DNA of 64,000 nucleotides from Lumbricus terrestris (lineage: Eukaryota > Annelida > Clitellata > Crassiclitellata > Lumbricidae). The notes under the pieces were generated by a model that saw only the letters and a list, made by a program, of their open reading frames with translations, searched no databases and was not told the DNA's origin. Shown piece by piece: positions 33,501 through 45,729 of the stretch (position 1 is its first letter; each line of letters begins with the position of its first letter). The stretch covers positions 32,650,289-32,714,288 of the forward strand of contig OX457042.1 of assembly GCA_949752735.1 (NCBI GenBank). The letters run 5' to 3'. The position numbers and the translations under genes are program-made.

Positions 33501-33889
33501 TTGATTGGATACATGGCTGTGCAAACCATTTGAAATGTTCTGTTTTATTTATGTAGCTTTCAGAGAGGTTGTTGGAACTGGAGGTTAATTATTTCTGTAT
33601 TTGTAATGGGTTTTATGACTGGTATTAATCGGAACTTGATATTCAGTGTTTTTTAAATTGTATGTAGATTATTCATGAGAAATGTATGCCAGATGTCTTA
33701 TGCGCAATGCATTAACGCGTGTTGTCCCAAGACCAAGCCAAAGCATAGTTCGCAAGGTATTACATTGAAATCAAACGTCATATCCCTGCACTGCGATTGG
33801 TGTATGTTACAACTGTGCTACTGATGGTCTATACTTGCCTCTCTGTCTTCTACTTACTGTATCACAAAGATTGTTTAATGATATTGGCT

Positions 33890-34175
33890 TTTATTCTATC
33901 TGCATGACACTTCGTTCTGCTGCTTCTGCTAATGGGAAACTTCTGGTTCCCTGTGCTTGCACCTCAACTAGGCAGCATTGCGCATTCTCGATACTTGGAT
34001 GGGCCAACAATCGTATTCCGTTAGAGATGCTCCTACTCTCTAGAAATAATGAAATACTGTTACAAGTTGCTGAAATCTAATTTATATTTTGCTGTGTTTG
34101 GGCTGGGAGTACCTCCGATTGGGTTTGTTAAAGGGGCGCTAGGTAAATTTTAAAAATTAATGAATGAATAAGTAT
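33890..34175 (+). repeat. LINE 3' end fragment
   Basis: A decayed coding block (CTSTRQHCAFSILGWANNRIP resembles the AFS..G..WN.LP region) is followed by gggagtacctccgattg..gttaaaggggcgctaggtaaat and AATG units. Confidence 0.65.
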
Positions 34176-34779
34176 TGTATTATGTGTAAAGCAGTTAGGC
34201 ACAGCCAGGGTTGTAATTGAGAGTGTACACGGGTGTACAGCGTGTACTCGTCTCACATATATATGTGTGTAATATATGGGAAATGACCTGCGGACAGGTC
34301 TAGGCAAATGCGGCGTGTACTCGCCTCTTAATTTGCCAGTACAACCCTGGGCACAGTTCTGGTTTTGTGATATTGATGAAAAGGGTAGGAGTTTTTATCT
34401 GAGAGGATAAGATATTATCTAAAAATGAAGGTGATGATTATGTAAAAATGAAGGTGACTGTTCATCCTTTCCAATTGGCTTGTTCCGCGTTTTAACCTTT
34501 GACTTTCAGTATCCGCTATGTGCTATGCAGCCAAATTTCTTCAGCTAGCCTATACTTTACCAGCCGTCTTGCTGGTACAATGCATATGCGTTACATCATT
34601 TCTGATAACAGCGTATGTTAATGTGATGAAAGCAATATCGTGCTTATGTTGTGTGGCAATATGGCTATTGTATAGCAACTAGAAACTATTAGTTTGTCTC
34701 GAGTTGGATTAATTATCACTTATATTTTGGGTTTTGATTGGCAGCAATGATTGATTGACGCTTGGTGCATTGTTACAAT

Positions 34780-35456
34780 TAGGGCTGTACCGAACATTAG
34801 TATTTGCTTTGGGGCCGAACAGCGGGCCAAATAGCTATTCGGTATTCGGTCGCATAGTAGCGGTCGGACCGAAAACGAAAACTTAGTGGTCACTTGATAT
34901 CTGTTTCAACATATGCGGTTGCTATAGCCAGTGGTTCCCAACCTTTTTTGACTTGAGGGCCACTTTTTCTAAGTTTGAGGACACGAGGGCGCCTTTTTCT
35001 TAGTTGAAGGACATTAGGGGTCCACAAGGCAAAAATTTAATTACTAAAAGCATATAAAATTATTATAATTGAATCAAGGCAAAAATTTAATTACTAAAAG
35101 CATATAAAATTATTATAATTGAATCAAAATAGAATGTTTTATGTTATTTTTAGACGTCAAAATAAAATGATTTGTAATGGAAAATAACTATGTGTTATAT
35201 CCTGTCTAAATTGTCAATTTTGTCATATATTTTTATTAATTCTTTGAGCAATGAGGGCCATTTTTGTAGGCCTGGCGGGCCACTTTTGGCCCACGTGCCA
35301 CGGGTTGGGAACCACTGCTATAGCGAGTGGACTGAAGTATCTCTCTAATTAACATAATAAATATATGCTGTGGTTGCAGCCAGACTTTGCCTAGGCTACT
35401 GCCTGGATCGTGGTGTTGCTCGACCAACTAGTGATTGTCACCTATGTGGTACAGCC
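34780..35456. mobile_element. TIR element TAGGGCTGTACC, interrupted by a second transposon
   Basis: The left end ttagggctgtacc and the right end ggtacagccctaa are inverted complements. The target duplication is not clear. The interior includes 'ggggccgaacagcggg'. The 388-bp MITE at 34929-35316 is inserted inside, so this element is the older of the two. Confidence 0.7.
34929..35316. mobile_element. hAT-like MITE, CAGTGGTTCCCAACC ends, nested
   Basis: The ends are cagtggttcccaacctttt and cacgggttgggaaccact, with the exact 8-bp duplication gctatagc at 34921-34928 and 35317-35324. The interior holds a direct duplication of about 58 bp (from about 35023 and about 35081: 'ggcaaaaatttaattac'). Confidence 0.9.
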
Positions 35457-35459
35457 CTA

Positions 35460-37089
35460 ATTACAAAACCGCTATGGAAGTTGCTGATATTAGGTATTTG
35501 TTTTTTATCATGTTGGTCAGGCACGTGGAAGCGTGCAAATGCAAATTGACCATATCATCAGTTTCTGAAACCAATCAGTTTTGTGTTGTTTGAAGAGATC
35601 GTTGTACAAATCTGTGATTAGCTCCTTTGAGTGACATTGTTTTCTGATCTATTGTTGTTGAGGCGGTTGCAATCAGCCATGACGCTTACAGCGGATACAG
35701 CCTTTACAGGACGACATATATTTTGAATTCTCCTACGCGTGGCTCGATTTCTATGAACTTTGTAATGTACCTGACTATCGCTGTGAATTTTGTAAGTTTT
35801 ATAGTTTTTAATTATTGCAATGTAGGTTATTCGGATAAATTAAACTTTACAACAGCCAATGAGTTAAATGTATGAACTTTTCTTTTGACGTAGTCAACCA
35901 GCATAGAGAGAACATGCAGACATGGGGGCCCGCAGATTTTTGTTTTTCAAGAGAAGGGAAAACACAATGGTCATGGTTGCATTTTTTGTTGGAGCTTCAG
36001 AAATGCAAAGCACGATATTTTACCGTATTTTTCAAAGGGGTTTCCAAATTTAAATTTCTCAGTTTCACATTGTATATAATCATTTTTTTATATCAGTGTT
36101 TTAGTGCACTTTTCTTTAAACATACCGAAAGGTGTAGGCCTAGTTAAAAATGGCCCAAATGGGTGCCGATTTTCCGATACTGATATGTCAGACACTATAG
36201 AGCCATTAGCCTACAATGTAGTATGTACACACACGTATGTGTATACCTAAGTAGGTAAGCAAGTAAGAAAGAACCGAAGTTCTGATTATATATAGACCTG
36301 GCAGTAGGCCTAGTCTGTAGCTTGCAGACTGAAAAATCTAGCCTATGTCCTATGACGCAGCTTAAAACAATTTGCGGGAAAGCATTCTTTCACATTCCCT
36401 CCCCAGACTTATCAGTGAGGAAGTAATTCATCCTTTCCCTCCCCAGGATTTACAAACATTGTTCTCTCTTTGCAGAATTGTAGGAACTTATAATATTATT
36501 AAGAACTATTGTTCAATTGTCATGATCATTAGGCCTACGTACCTGCTCGCGTCGCGATGTGGTTTTTTGGGTTCCTATGGGGCCCTTGTTGCGCGGGTCC
36601 TAGACGCGTGCCTCGAGTGCCCGTATAGCGGTATAGGCTACACGGGAACCTTGAACCAAATGGAGGCCTTCAAATCAAATCAAATCAAATTTTTATTGAA
36701 TCGATTCAGTATAAACATACTATTATCACAATGCTTTAGTAGCCTATCTTAGTACGGTACATGGAATGAAACGAGAAAGTAAACAGACAAGATTTGAGGT
36801 ATGCATTGGGCAGTAGATAATAGGGCAGTGTAGCAAAGAGAATCGACTCGTGGAGAGAAGAAGCTAACGCCTTAAAACGGCACTGCCCGTATAGGCTACA
36901 CGGAAACCTTAGACTGAGTGGCATTCATTTAAATTCGGTAGTGCAGGCCTCAGGGAAATGGCTCTGGCATCCATGAGATTCTGTTAGATGTCGGAGACTG
37001 CATAGAGGGCAGGTGCGGTAAAGAATCTCACCCGACTGATTCATTGAAGCACAAATCGGGGCCACGCGTACATAGCTACGATACCCATA
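35460..37089. other. Intergenic, no gene seen
   Basis: AT-rich, with several taggccta words and a possible retroelement tail at 36662-36695 (tcaaa repeats, then tttttattgaat). Short ORFs show no family motif. Confidence 0.45.
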
Positions 37090-37251
37090 CAAGGGCGGAT
37101 ACAGAAATTTTCAAAGGGGGGCCAAAGTCCTACAGAACCACTCATGGGGGGGGGCACGTCTACTTTCCGAGAAAAATAGCTGGTCAAAAATAAAGAAATT
37201 TCTAAATGGGGGGGCCATGGCCGGATTGGCCCCCCCCTGGATCCGCCCCTG
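37090..37251. mobile_element. hAT-like MITE, CAAGGGCGGATACAG ends
   Basis: The left end is caagggcggatacag and the right end is ctggatccgcccctg. The exact duplication tacccata is at 37082-37089 and 37252-37259. It belongs to the family at 45730-46084. The interior is rich in G runs. Confidence 0.9.
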
Positions 37252-37474
37252 TACCCATAATAATGTAAACGCCTGAAGGTAATCTGTTGTCGAACTTCGA
37301 CACTGGAACGAAACAACTAAATTCTGCATCGTCTGCTTTGCATTTGTAAATAGGCCATAAATAGGTCGGAAGTATCCTATAACGGGACCAAGCATTCTCA
37401 AATGGCCTAACGGACCGTTATTGAGCTGTGAAACGTAACGCGGGCTAAACTTAATTCAATTCAATATCTATATA

Positions 37475-38668
37475 CAGGGTGCGGCCAAAAAAATTAACCC
37501 ATTACAAAAATCGCGATTTCTCAAAAACCGCTAAATATTTTGTTATAAAACTTCGTCTATTTGACACATAGCCTATCTATCTACAACTTGGCGAAATCTA
37601 ATGAAATTCTATTCATGAACACCAAAATGGTGCAACCCTAAAGTGAAACAATGTTATTTTCGTTTCAACAGACAGCAATAACGGCAATAAGTAACAAAGT
37701 AACGACGTAAACAGAAATGTAACAAAGTTCAAGGTTACTTTTTGTTATTGACAAGATTAGGCCAAACTGTTAAGCTTTGTGCAATGGATGTTCGAAATGA
37801 ACACCGTTTGCTTTTACGCAAGCTTATACAGACATTTTCGAAAGTCCAGAACAGTCTTCTGAATGGTCTCAATTGACAAAAGTCATTCCAGATGATTTGT
37901 AGCGTATTTTTCAGTTCAGAAATGTTCTTTGGCTTTGTGGGAAGTTTGTTGTAGGCTAAGTCTCAAGCATTGCACCCCAGACAGCATAGTCGAGTGGGTT
38001 CATATCTGGGGAATTTGGCGGCCATGAATCCTTGTCGATGAAGTCCGGACAGTGACTTGTTAACCAATCTTGGGCTAGCTTGGCGCCGTGAGCGGGTGCT
38101 CCATCTTGCTGAAAAGTGAACTGATTTCCCAATAACAATAAGTAACCTTGTGACAGTCATCGACAAGCTTAGGCAAAAGATTCTCCACGTAGTACTTAGC
38201 GTTGACTTTGGCCTTCTCGTCAATGAAATGCAAGCGTCGTTTGCCCTCATAGCTGACACCTGCAGAAACCATGATGCTGGGAGAGAACTTGGCTCTCTCG
38301 ACCAACAGGCGGCTTGGATGGATATCGACTTTTTTCTTCGCCCAGACGCGGTTGTTTTGAGTATTAATGGGTGGATTGATGTAAAAGATCTTTTCATCGG
38401 TGAAGAAAACCTTATTATGGCATACTGCAGGCTACTTTGTGTAAAATTATGATTTCCTATTTCGTGAATGCCGTGTTAAATTGAAAAAATGCAGTTCTTT
38501 CTTCTGCCTGATGTCATGATCACAAATATAAAGATACTGACATAAAATTTTCGAATAATATGCAGAAATATGTTACGAATAAAAATGAAAATATTTGTAA
38601 GAAAACATTCAGCGGTTTTCGAGAAATCGCAATTTTCGTAATGGGCCATTTTTTTTGGCCGCACCCTG
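37475..38668 (-). mobile_element. Tc1/mariner-type transposon, about 1.2 kb, inactive
   Basis: The left end cagggtgcggccaaaaaaat and the right end tttttggccgcaccctg are inverted repeats of about 28 bp, flanked by TA on both sides. The length is typical of mariner. The minus strand carries a broken transposase (see 37956-38397). Confidence 0.92.
37956..38397 (-). pseudogene. Degenerate mariner-type transposase
   Basis: Three overlapping reading-frame pieces (near 38397-38300, 38305-38130 and 38138-37956) cover the catalytic part. The most conserved is FTFQQDGAPAH, containing a catalytic Asp, then WPPNSPDMNPLDYAVWG with a second Asp. An upstream frame carries SPSIMVSAGVSYEGK. Frame changes break the ORF, so no functional enzyme is expected from this copy. 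Confidence 0.88.
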
Positions 38669-38867
38669 TACATTATACATGTAAATAAAGAGGAAACTAC
38701 ATGTGTGTGTCTGTTTGACCGGGATGCATTTCCACAGTTTTTGAGCTCTTCACTCCAAACCTTCACTACTGCGTCGGTCTCGGCATGGGACACCCGTTGG
38801 GGGGGGGGATCTCTTCCACCATGGGGGTCATGGTGGTGGAGCGAAAGCCAAAATTTTTGAGGACATA

Positions 38868-39008
38868 GGGCGGGAGGGACGGACGGAGGGGGAGGGAAGG
38901 GAGGGAGGGAGGAAGGGAGGGAAGGGCATGGCGGGGGAGGGAGGGAACGGGACGGTGGGAGGTAGAGGGAGGAGGGAGGGACGGGGGGAGGGACGGAGGG
39001 AGGGCTCG
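38868..39008. repeat. GGGA polypurine tract
   Basis: About 140 bp of almost pure plus-strand purine in GGGA/GGGAGG units. The Pro/Ser-rich ORFs on the minus strand are artefacts of it. It could form triplex or G-quadruplex DNA. Confidence 0.9.
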
Positions 39009-39287
39009 GATGGGCCGAAGTGAGCGTGCATGGGAAAGTATGGGATTGGCCGGGAACAAGGCGAATCCTAAAATTCCCGGGCAACGCCGCGCACCGCAGC
39101 TAGTTATTCATAAGCTTTATTGATCACCAAAAATATGAGTAGGCCTACATGTTCATGTCACAGTTCATGGTGTCTAAAGGTAAACCCAAAAGCAACTATA
39201 TCGATCCGCTAGCAGGGCCGCCCCTTTCTCATTTTCTAGTTTAAAATGTTGGACCTATACGACCTATAGGCCTACAATGACACTAAC

Positions 39288-39476
39288 CAGTGCTTAAAGT
39301 GTGCATGGAAAAATAAGTTCCTGGACGCCCCTTACTTTTCCAAAAGAAGTGCCTGACCGCCCCTTACCTTTTCCATGCTGTGCTGGTCAACAAGTGGTAG
39401 GACGGCGTTCAGATTTTAAAATAAGTGCATGGACGCCAATGCCATACATGGCCGTCCAGCCACACTTTAAGCCCTG
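39288..39476. mobile_element. hAT-like MITE, CAGTGCTTAAAGTGTG ends
   Basis: The ends are cagtgcttaaagtgtg and cacactttaagccctg. The exact duplication acactaac is at 39280-39287 and 39477-39484. It is a longer sibling of the element at 125-270, with an internally repeated 'gtgcctg.ccgccccttacc' segment. Confidence 0.92.
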
Positions 39477-40707
39477 ACACTAACCATTAAAACATGAACC
39501 AGAATAAGTAAAACTACGAAGGTGAAGAAGAGAGCAATTATTGCATACAAATAAGTTAAATAACCTAACATAACATAACATAACAGATCAGATGAATTAT
39601 ATGCATATCAACCGTTCACCATAATAAATTAATTATATTTATTACGTTATAGCCTAGGCCTACACGCAGTGACTCAATCAAATACCGTTTAAGTGTTATA
39701 AAATGATTTACATAAGCCGGGAAGTTACATGTAACTCAGTGAGCAAAGAATTCCACTGAGCATGCAGGCCCACGAACTAGAACAGAAAACGGCCTTATAT
39801 CTGTGCGAACGTAACATATGCGGTATTTAGAGCCTATACTACTGTAGCGAACCAGGTTGCTACAAGCTACCTTACTTATTTACTTAAGTAAGGCCGCTAT
39901 TTCTATTACGAATTCATGGGTGCTATGCTTAGCACTGATCGATGCGGTCATCGCTATATTTAGCTTCCCATGCATTTTTTCAATGGAACTTTCCGCCACG
40001 TGCGATTTTTGATTGGTTAGACATCACGCGATGTTTTAGGCGCTAAAAAGCGCTCTCTTGCGGCAAATTAACGCGCAAACCTTCAGTCGGGCTGCAGAAT
40101 TGAATCGGGAAGGACCTATGCTGGTGGAAATCGTGAATCGTGGTCAAATTGATGGTATTTTCGATTCTGGCAAGTTTCTCAGTGCAGAAGACGAGGTTCT
40201 TCCGATGTCTTGTGAATCGATGTGTAATTACGAAGATTTCCGGCAACGATTAAATTAATAATACGCTTCCTACGGAGAAATTCTGGCATCGGCCGACGAC
40301 TCAATAACTTTCTACAGGACGGAAAACGGTGGATCGGCTGTCCTAAAATATCAATGGGAACAGGGAAGTATAGGCAACCTAATCTATAGAGCTCGAACCT
40401 GAACTAAGTGTAATTAGATAAAACTTGTATCGCTATTTTGGTGTAAATATTAGTTGTGGTGTATTCAGTCTGTGAACTGATCGGATAGGTGTGAAATAGT
40501 CAGTCTGTGAACTGATCTGATAAAACTTAAGCTAGTCAAGGGACGTAGGCGTTTCAGGAAGGCCTTAACAGTGAATCTTTAATATTGTTTCTATTTTATC
40601 GGCTGTGTAAATAATTGCTAATGAACGACAGACAGTCGCTTGATTAATTCTACAATAAATGAAACTTAAATAGAGAACTGTGAAGTGATTTCTGCTATCG
40701 AATTATA

Positions 40708-41370
40708 ATGGACTCAGACAGGGAAACGGACAGTGTCTTAGGGACAGGACAAGAGGAAGATGAGTTATGTCCGAGAGAAACCCTTGAGTTGGGGACTACA
40801 GACAATACTGATGACTTAGACCCTGCTGTATTACAGAAGCAAATGACTACAATAGAACAGTTTATGGAGCGCCAGAGTAGCATTTTAATCGGTCTAGCCG
40901 AAGAGCTGAATCTAGTTTCCATGCAGCAAGCCCAATTAAGTTCCCGCCAGAAAGAATGTGAAACAATGGTGAAGTCGGTAGCTGAAGGTAAAGTGGGTGA
41001 TGGAGCTTGGGGAAAAGTTGAGGAATCGAACCCAGATAAGCACCCATTTAGTGGGGCTGTTGTGAGCTTAACAGCCACCGCTGACATAGGCCTATGTCCA
41101 ATATCGGCTCATCCTGAGGAATTTGGTAACCAGAGAAGCTCACACCCTAGGTTAGGATTCGAACCCGCTACCATTGACACCAAAACCCTTGACCTAGGAC
41201 CCAGCTTTCCTCAACCGCGCTTAAGGGGGCGCGCAACAGTAGAGCCCATTAATTTGGGGGTGGAAACGGTAGGACAGGCGGCGCCCCCGCGCGTCACACT
41301 ACAAGATCTGATACAATGGTCATGTATTTCCAGATTCAGACAAAAAATACCTATGAAAACTTGCAGGTAG
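40708..41370 (+). CDS. Unclassified 220-residue ORF, possibly gag-like
   Basis: This is the longest ATG-started ORF in the window that is not an obvious repeat artefact. The first 40 residues are acidic (ETDSVLGTGQEEDELC). Residues about 45-95 look like a coiled coil (LQKQMTTIEQFMERQSSIL). The C-terminal part is Pro/Arg-rich (GPSFPQPRLRGRA). I do not recognise a domain. The layout recalls the N-terminal part of a retroelement gag protein, but no pol, primer-binding site or LTR was seen nearby. It contains a reversed B-box-like word (ggattcgaacc near 41155), so part may be SINE-derived. It could also be non-coding. Confidence 0.3.
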   Translation: MDSDRETDSVLGTGQEEDELCPRETLELGTTDNTDDLDPAVLQKQMTTIEQFMERQSSILIGLAEELNLVSMQQAQLSSRQKECETMVKSVAEGKVGDGAWGKVEESNPDKHPFSGAVVSLTATADIGLCPISAHPEEFGNQRSSHPRLGFEPATIDTKTLDLGPSFPQPRLRGRATVEPINLGVETVGQAAPPRVTLQDLIQWSCISRFRQKIPMKTCR

Positions 41371-41709
41371 CAGGTTCCTTCAAAATCGAAACATAAATAT
41401 ACAAATCTGCAGTTTCTCGATCAATTCAAATGACAGCAGGCCTATTCCTAGAATGGTAAACAAGGACTCTGCCTCTTTCTTTAGGGGCCCACCTATCTTA
41501 CAGTGAGATAGGTAAGGAAATACCGGGTACTAAGAAGAAATAGAGCGCAACTGGTACAATTAGGGTAGGACATAAGTTCACATAACTAATGCGTCATAAT
41601 AGGCCAATATTTTCGACAATTTTTTGCTTATGATATCGATAGGCCTATGTTCTTTTCATGTTATAGATAGCATATTCATCAACATACATGTAGAGTGTAG
41701 ACTCCTACT

Positions 41710-42743
41710 CATGGGCGGAGTTTGGTTTCTCTTCTTGGAGGGGCTAAATTTATTGACGAGCGGCGCCGAAAAATATTTTCTCGGGCCCAAAAAAGTTGAT
41801 GACCTTTTTTAGTCCTCGGTCTGAAATCTCGGAGAAAAAGACACTAATTTTCGCGGCCAAAAGTGGTTATTGTGACTAACCGCTCGGTAGGAAGTAAACA
41901 GTATGGCGGTCACAGATACACGCAAAATAGAGCGGCCTCAACTCCGGCGATCGATAGCCCAATGTTTCCGCGCGAAACATTGGGGTCCCGCTTCAGTCAG
42001 TGATGTTGTGTGAAGTAAGTAAGTAAGTGATGAAGGTATTTCTAGATCTGAAATAGAAGTCGGATTGATGAAAAAACGCTTAAGTAATGGAAGCTGGATG
42101 ATGGTATTCTTATATTTGAAATAGAAGCTGGGTTGACGAAAATAACAGGCGAGAAACAGAAGCTGGGTTAATAAAAATATTATAGCTTAGATTGGAGCAG
42201 GATTGATGAAAATGTTCTTGATTAAATTAGAGCTGGATGGATAAGGATATTGTTAATTAAATAGGAGCTGGATTGATTAAAATGTTTCCGATTAAATTGG
42301 AGTTGGATTGATGAAAAATAATCATTATTGAAACAGAAGTTGTATTCATAAAACAGCTGATGCAATTGAAAAGCTGGACTTTTACTTACTTACTTATTTT
42401 TGCCTGCTGTCTTATTGCACCATTGACTATTAAGCGGAAAATTGGGCTATCGATCGCCGGAGTTGAGGCCGCTCTATTTTGCGTGTATCTGTGACCGCCA
42501 TACTGTTTACTTCCTACCGAGCGGTTAGTCACAATAACCCCAAAAGTTTAAAAGTTTATGACCTTTTTTAAAAGCTTCGCGTTCGTTAAAAGAACCATTT
42601 TCAGAACAAATTCCTGAGTCTGCGCCTTCTTGGTGATGGGGGGGGGGGGACAAGAAAAGATACCATTTACACGGTAAAAAAAATGATGGGTCTTCTGGGG
42701 GGGGGGGCTTAGCCCCCCTAACCTCTGATAAACTCCGTCCATG
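41710..42743. mobile_element. hAT-like MITE, CATGGGCGGAG ends, split by an insertion
   Basis: The ends are catgggcggagtttggtt and gataaactccgtccatg. The exact duplication ctcctact is at 41702-41709 and 42744-42751. Without the 675-bp insertion at 41865-42539 (and its 8-bp duplication) the element is about 350 bp, like its relatives at 11065 and 48916. Confidence 0.9.
41865..42539. mobile_element. 675-bp DNA transposon with identical 97-bp TIRs, nested
   Basis: Positions 41865-41961 are the exact reverse complement of 42443-42539 (start ggttattgtgactaaccgc). The 8-bp duplication ccaaaagt is at 41857-41864 and 42540-42547. The interior contains degenerate units 'gagctggattgatgaaaat', related to the 36-bp minisatellite at 32875-33425. 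There is no transposase. The 8-bp duplication fits hAT or P-like superfamilies, but the long TIR is unusual for hAT. Confidence 0.92.
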
Positions 42744-43299
42744 CTCCTACTAATTTTGCACAGTGCTGTGGCAATATTATCAATGCAAATGCTGAGCCTG
42801 AGGTTACAAATAGAGAGTAATTTACGACGAGATCTGAATGATATAAAGTTCGTTTAACCAAGTTCCCAGATACCGGATACAAGTTTCTGTTCTACATTTA
42901 CCTTATTGACTAACACATCATTCGATTTATCAAACACAAAGTTCATACCATGCAGTCGGTAGGCTACTGCGAACGAACTATAGGTTGAAGTCTGACTCGC
43001 GCATTCATTTAACACAACATAACAAGGGTGTGGTTCAGAAGAGGCTGGTTCTGTGTTTGAAGATAGAACCACTGGAAATTAATCTAGAACACGTAACTGA
43101 ATTTTCCTAGCTTCTTCTTAAACGCGTTTACTGTGTCCGCTGAAACAGTACTGCCATCCAAACGGTTACACAAGTCTGAAACTCTATAGCACTGAAGAAT
43201 TTATGTCCTAATGCTCCATTCGTTTTCTTAAACAATTTGAACCTGTGACCCCCAAGCAAAAAAGCATATACAAACCCGCTCGTATGTAATTTTTGAAAG

Positions 43300-43900
43300 T
43301 AATCGGTGAAGAAGGATCACGCTATTCGAATGAAGCCCACTCTGAAAGCAATCGGTGAAGACGCTTTGAAAGAAGAAACCGTTTATTTGAAAGGGATTTG
43401 CATTGTGTACGCGCGCCTTCGAATGGAACGTGCAAAAGATGGCGCTATAATCGCAAAATTGTGCACGGATACGAATGAAAATTGTTGGCGAAAACGGCCG
43501 CACTCGGGTGAAAAAATTGAAATCGGAATTAGAAATTGTGTTTTTTGGTTTGGACCCGCTCGTATTTTTGTGTGAAAAGGAAATAAATAGACACGAAACT
43601 AATATTTCATTGCTTGATATCGAATGGAACGGTTTGCGAAAATTTTAGAAAGAAAGAAAGAAATAGATACAAAACTAATAATACGAAACTAAATGCGAGT
43701 GATGAACAACACTACGCTCTGAAGAAATAAATAAAATGGCGGACTGCGTGAAAGTTGAAATCGGATTGGAATTTAAAGTTGTGTTTTTTGGGTCGTGAAG
43801 ATTGCGCTTTTTCCCAAAAGGCATAAAAAAAACCGGAGGTGTTCGAATGGAACGGTTTGCGAAAATTTTCAATGCAATCGGTTCAGAACTCTCCGAGAAC
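43300..43900. repeat. Degenerate internal direct repeats
   Basis: The block 'cgaatggaacggtttgcgaaaatttt' occurs at about 43620 and about 43846, and 'gaaatcgga.t..aa.ttgtgttttttgg' occurs at about 43520 and about 43760. Short ORFs here have no recognisable family. The tract 'gaaagaaagaaatagatacaaaactaata' resembles a retroelement tail. Identity is unknown. Confidence 0.5.
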
Positions 43901-44043
43901 CGATGTAACAAACTGTAACTTTTTACATTTTTATTTATATAGATTGTATATTACATATTGTATATTATATACTATATATTATAATATAATATATTATATA
44001 GGCCTATAGGCTAGGCCCATATAATTTTATATGAAGCCTTCAT

Positions 44044-45626
44044 CGGAAGAACCACTAGAGTCCATTTTTGACATTTTTTAGTTATCATTGTCCGATGATT
44101 CTTAATACTATAGAGCATGTATTGGCAAGTTCCTTTTTCAGAAAACTAACGTCAGTCCAAAGTTATAATGAAAAGAAAATATAGTGTTCATGCAATAACC
44201 ACTTAAGTCCAGGACTTCAGTGGTTCTTCCATGAATTCACGTGGAACTACTTTCGGTGGGCTATAGATGTTTCGCCTTAGCAACCGTTGATAAGCATCCT
44301 TAGTAGCACGCAAGATGCTTCTTAACAATTAAAGCAAAGGTCAAATAACAGCGAGTATATCTTCTAGAAGAATCAAGCATGAAAAAGATGTTTGCTATGT
44401 ACAAATAGAAGTAGGCCTATCCAGCAAAACATCATTATGGGGTTTACAACAAGATCTTCAACATAGAATTAAATTTTCGGCTTGGTTACCCACGTGCTGA
44501 TAAGTGCAGCATATCTGATGAAATATCAGATAAAATAAAAGATATTAAAATTCAGTTGAAGAATGCAAAGGATGAAGGAGCTAATAATAATTATGCCTCA
44601 ATCTTGGATGATTTCAATAACGTCATCAGAAACTTAGCAATTTTTGTGATTAATGTGCTTAACAGAATGATAATATTATACAACACCCTTCACTACCTTC
44701 ACAGCCTTATTGCAACCAGAGAGATATTTGACCATGTCACAAAAACATTTCCTGTTCGATCGAGGTCATTTTTATCTTGAATATGATTGGAACATATATG
44801 TCTGCTTAACAAGAAACAGCTGTGGAATCACCCAATGGTTCGTGCTCAGGGATTGCTGGTGCACGACACAATTCTTCAGTTAAAGAGTAGCTTAGGTCGA
44901 TCAACATGCGAACTTCAATGATGCTTTCAATAGACTGTAGAAGACACTAAAGGGGAAGGGAGAAAGTTGCACAGTCCGTGATGCTCCTCCAACAGTGTAA
45001 TATTCCACCGCAGTAGGCAAAGTATGACGATTTGCAGCAGTTGTTCAAATTATGCTCTAAAACAGCTGCACTCTACCATCTTGTTCTACTGGGAGCGCTC
45101 CTGAGTAGTTAACCTTGAAGGAGCGCTCTATCAAATTACCAGTAAATAAAATCATGACTCTGCCTCATCCATGCAGTCACCAAACGGAAACCTGACAATG
45201 ACGACGAAAATAGCAACATATTAGCATTAGCCTAAGCGATACACAATGCACAGACAATCCACTAAAATAATGTGTTTCACTTTATAAAATTTAATTCTGT
45301 TTCTTATTGGTTATATTATTATTTTGCTACTGAAAAACAATTTCGTAATTATTCTAGGACAATTCTTGAATGTCTTGTATGCACACTGACAAATTGGCAA
45401 ATTTTTCCTAAGAAATTGCCATATGTAGCATGTTTAAAAAAATTTATTATGTGGCGCCACCTAGCTAGTCAGCCAATATTAGTTTAACATGTTGCAGACA
45501 CAACGCATATCAACACATGTGCCAAATATTATTTCCATTTTTTCATAAGTGAAGCACTTGCAGAGTTTCAAAGTTTATTTTGTGAATATCTCAAAATCGC
45601 AAAAATGGACTCTAGTGGTTCTTCCG
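44044..45626. mobile_element. 1.58-kb element with exact 26-bp TIRs, unclassified
   Basis: Positions 44044-44069 and 45601-45626 are exact inverted complements (start cggaagaaccactagag). No clear target duplication was seen. The plus strand near 44457-44600 reads FRLGYPRADKCSISDE and continues into an ORF at 44556-44780, suggesting a decayed transposon-encoded protein. A LINE tail (45085-45150) lies inside. Confidence 0.65.
45085..45150 (+). repeat. LINE/SINE 3' tail with covaried stem
   Basis: The sequence gggagcgctcctgagtag..cttgaaggagcgctctatc forms the stem agcgctcct/aggagcgct, a compensated variant of the usual agcgcctct/agaggcgct. It is nested in the 1.58-kb element. Confidence 0.8.
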
Positions 45627-45729
45627 TTAGTTGCTCAGTACTGTTGTTGTTTATCGACAATAACTATACAACAAGGACTGAATATTCAGCATCGCTCTCC
45701 GTCTTCCTCCAGGCATGGGACGGGTAGGT

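Noticed and set aside
40058..40258. 66-codon ORF near a CCAAT-like word
   Set aside because: It starts with TTG rather than ATG, shows no recognisable domain and no flanking splice sites that join to another exon.
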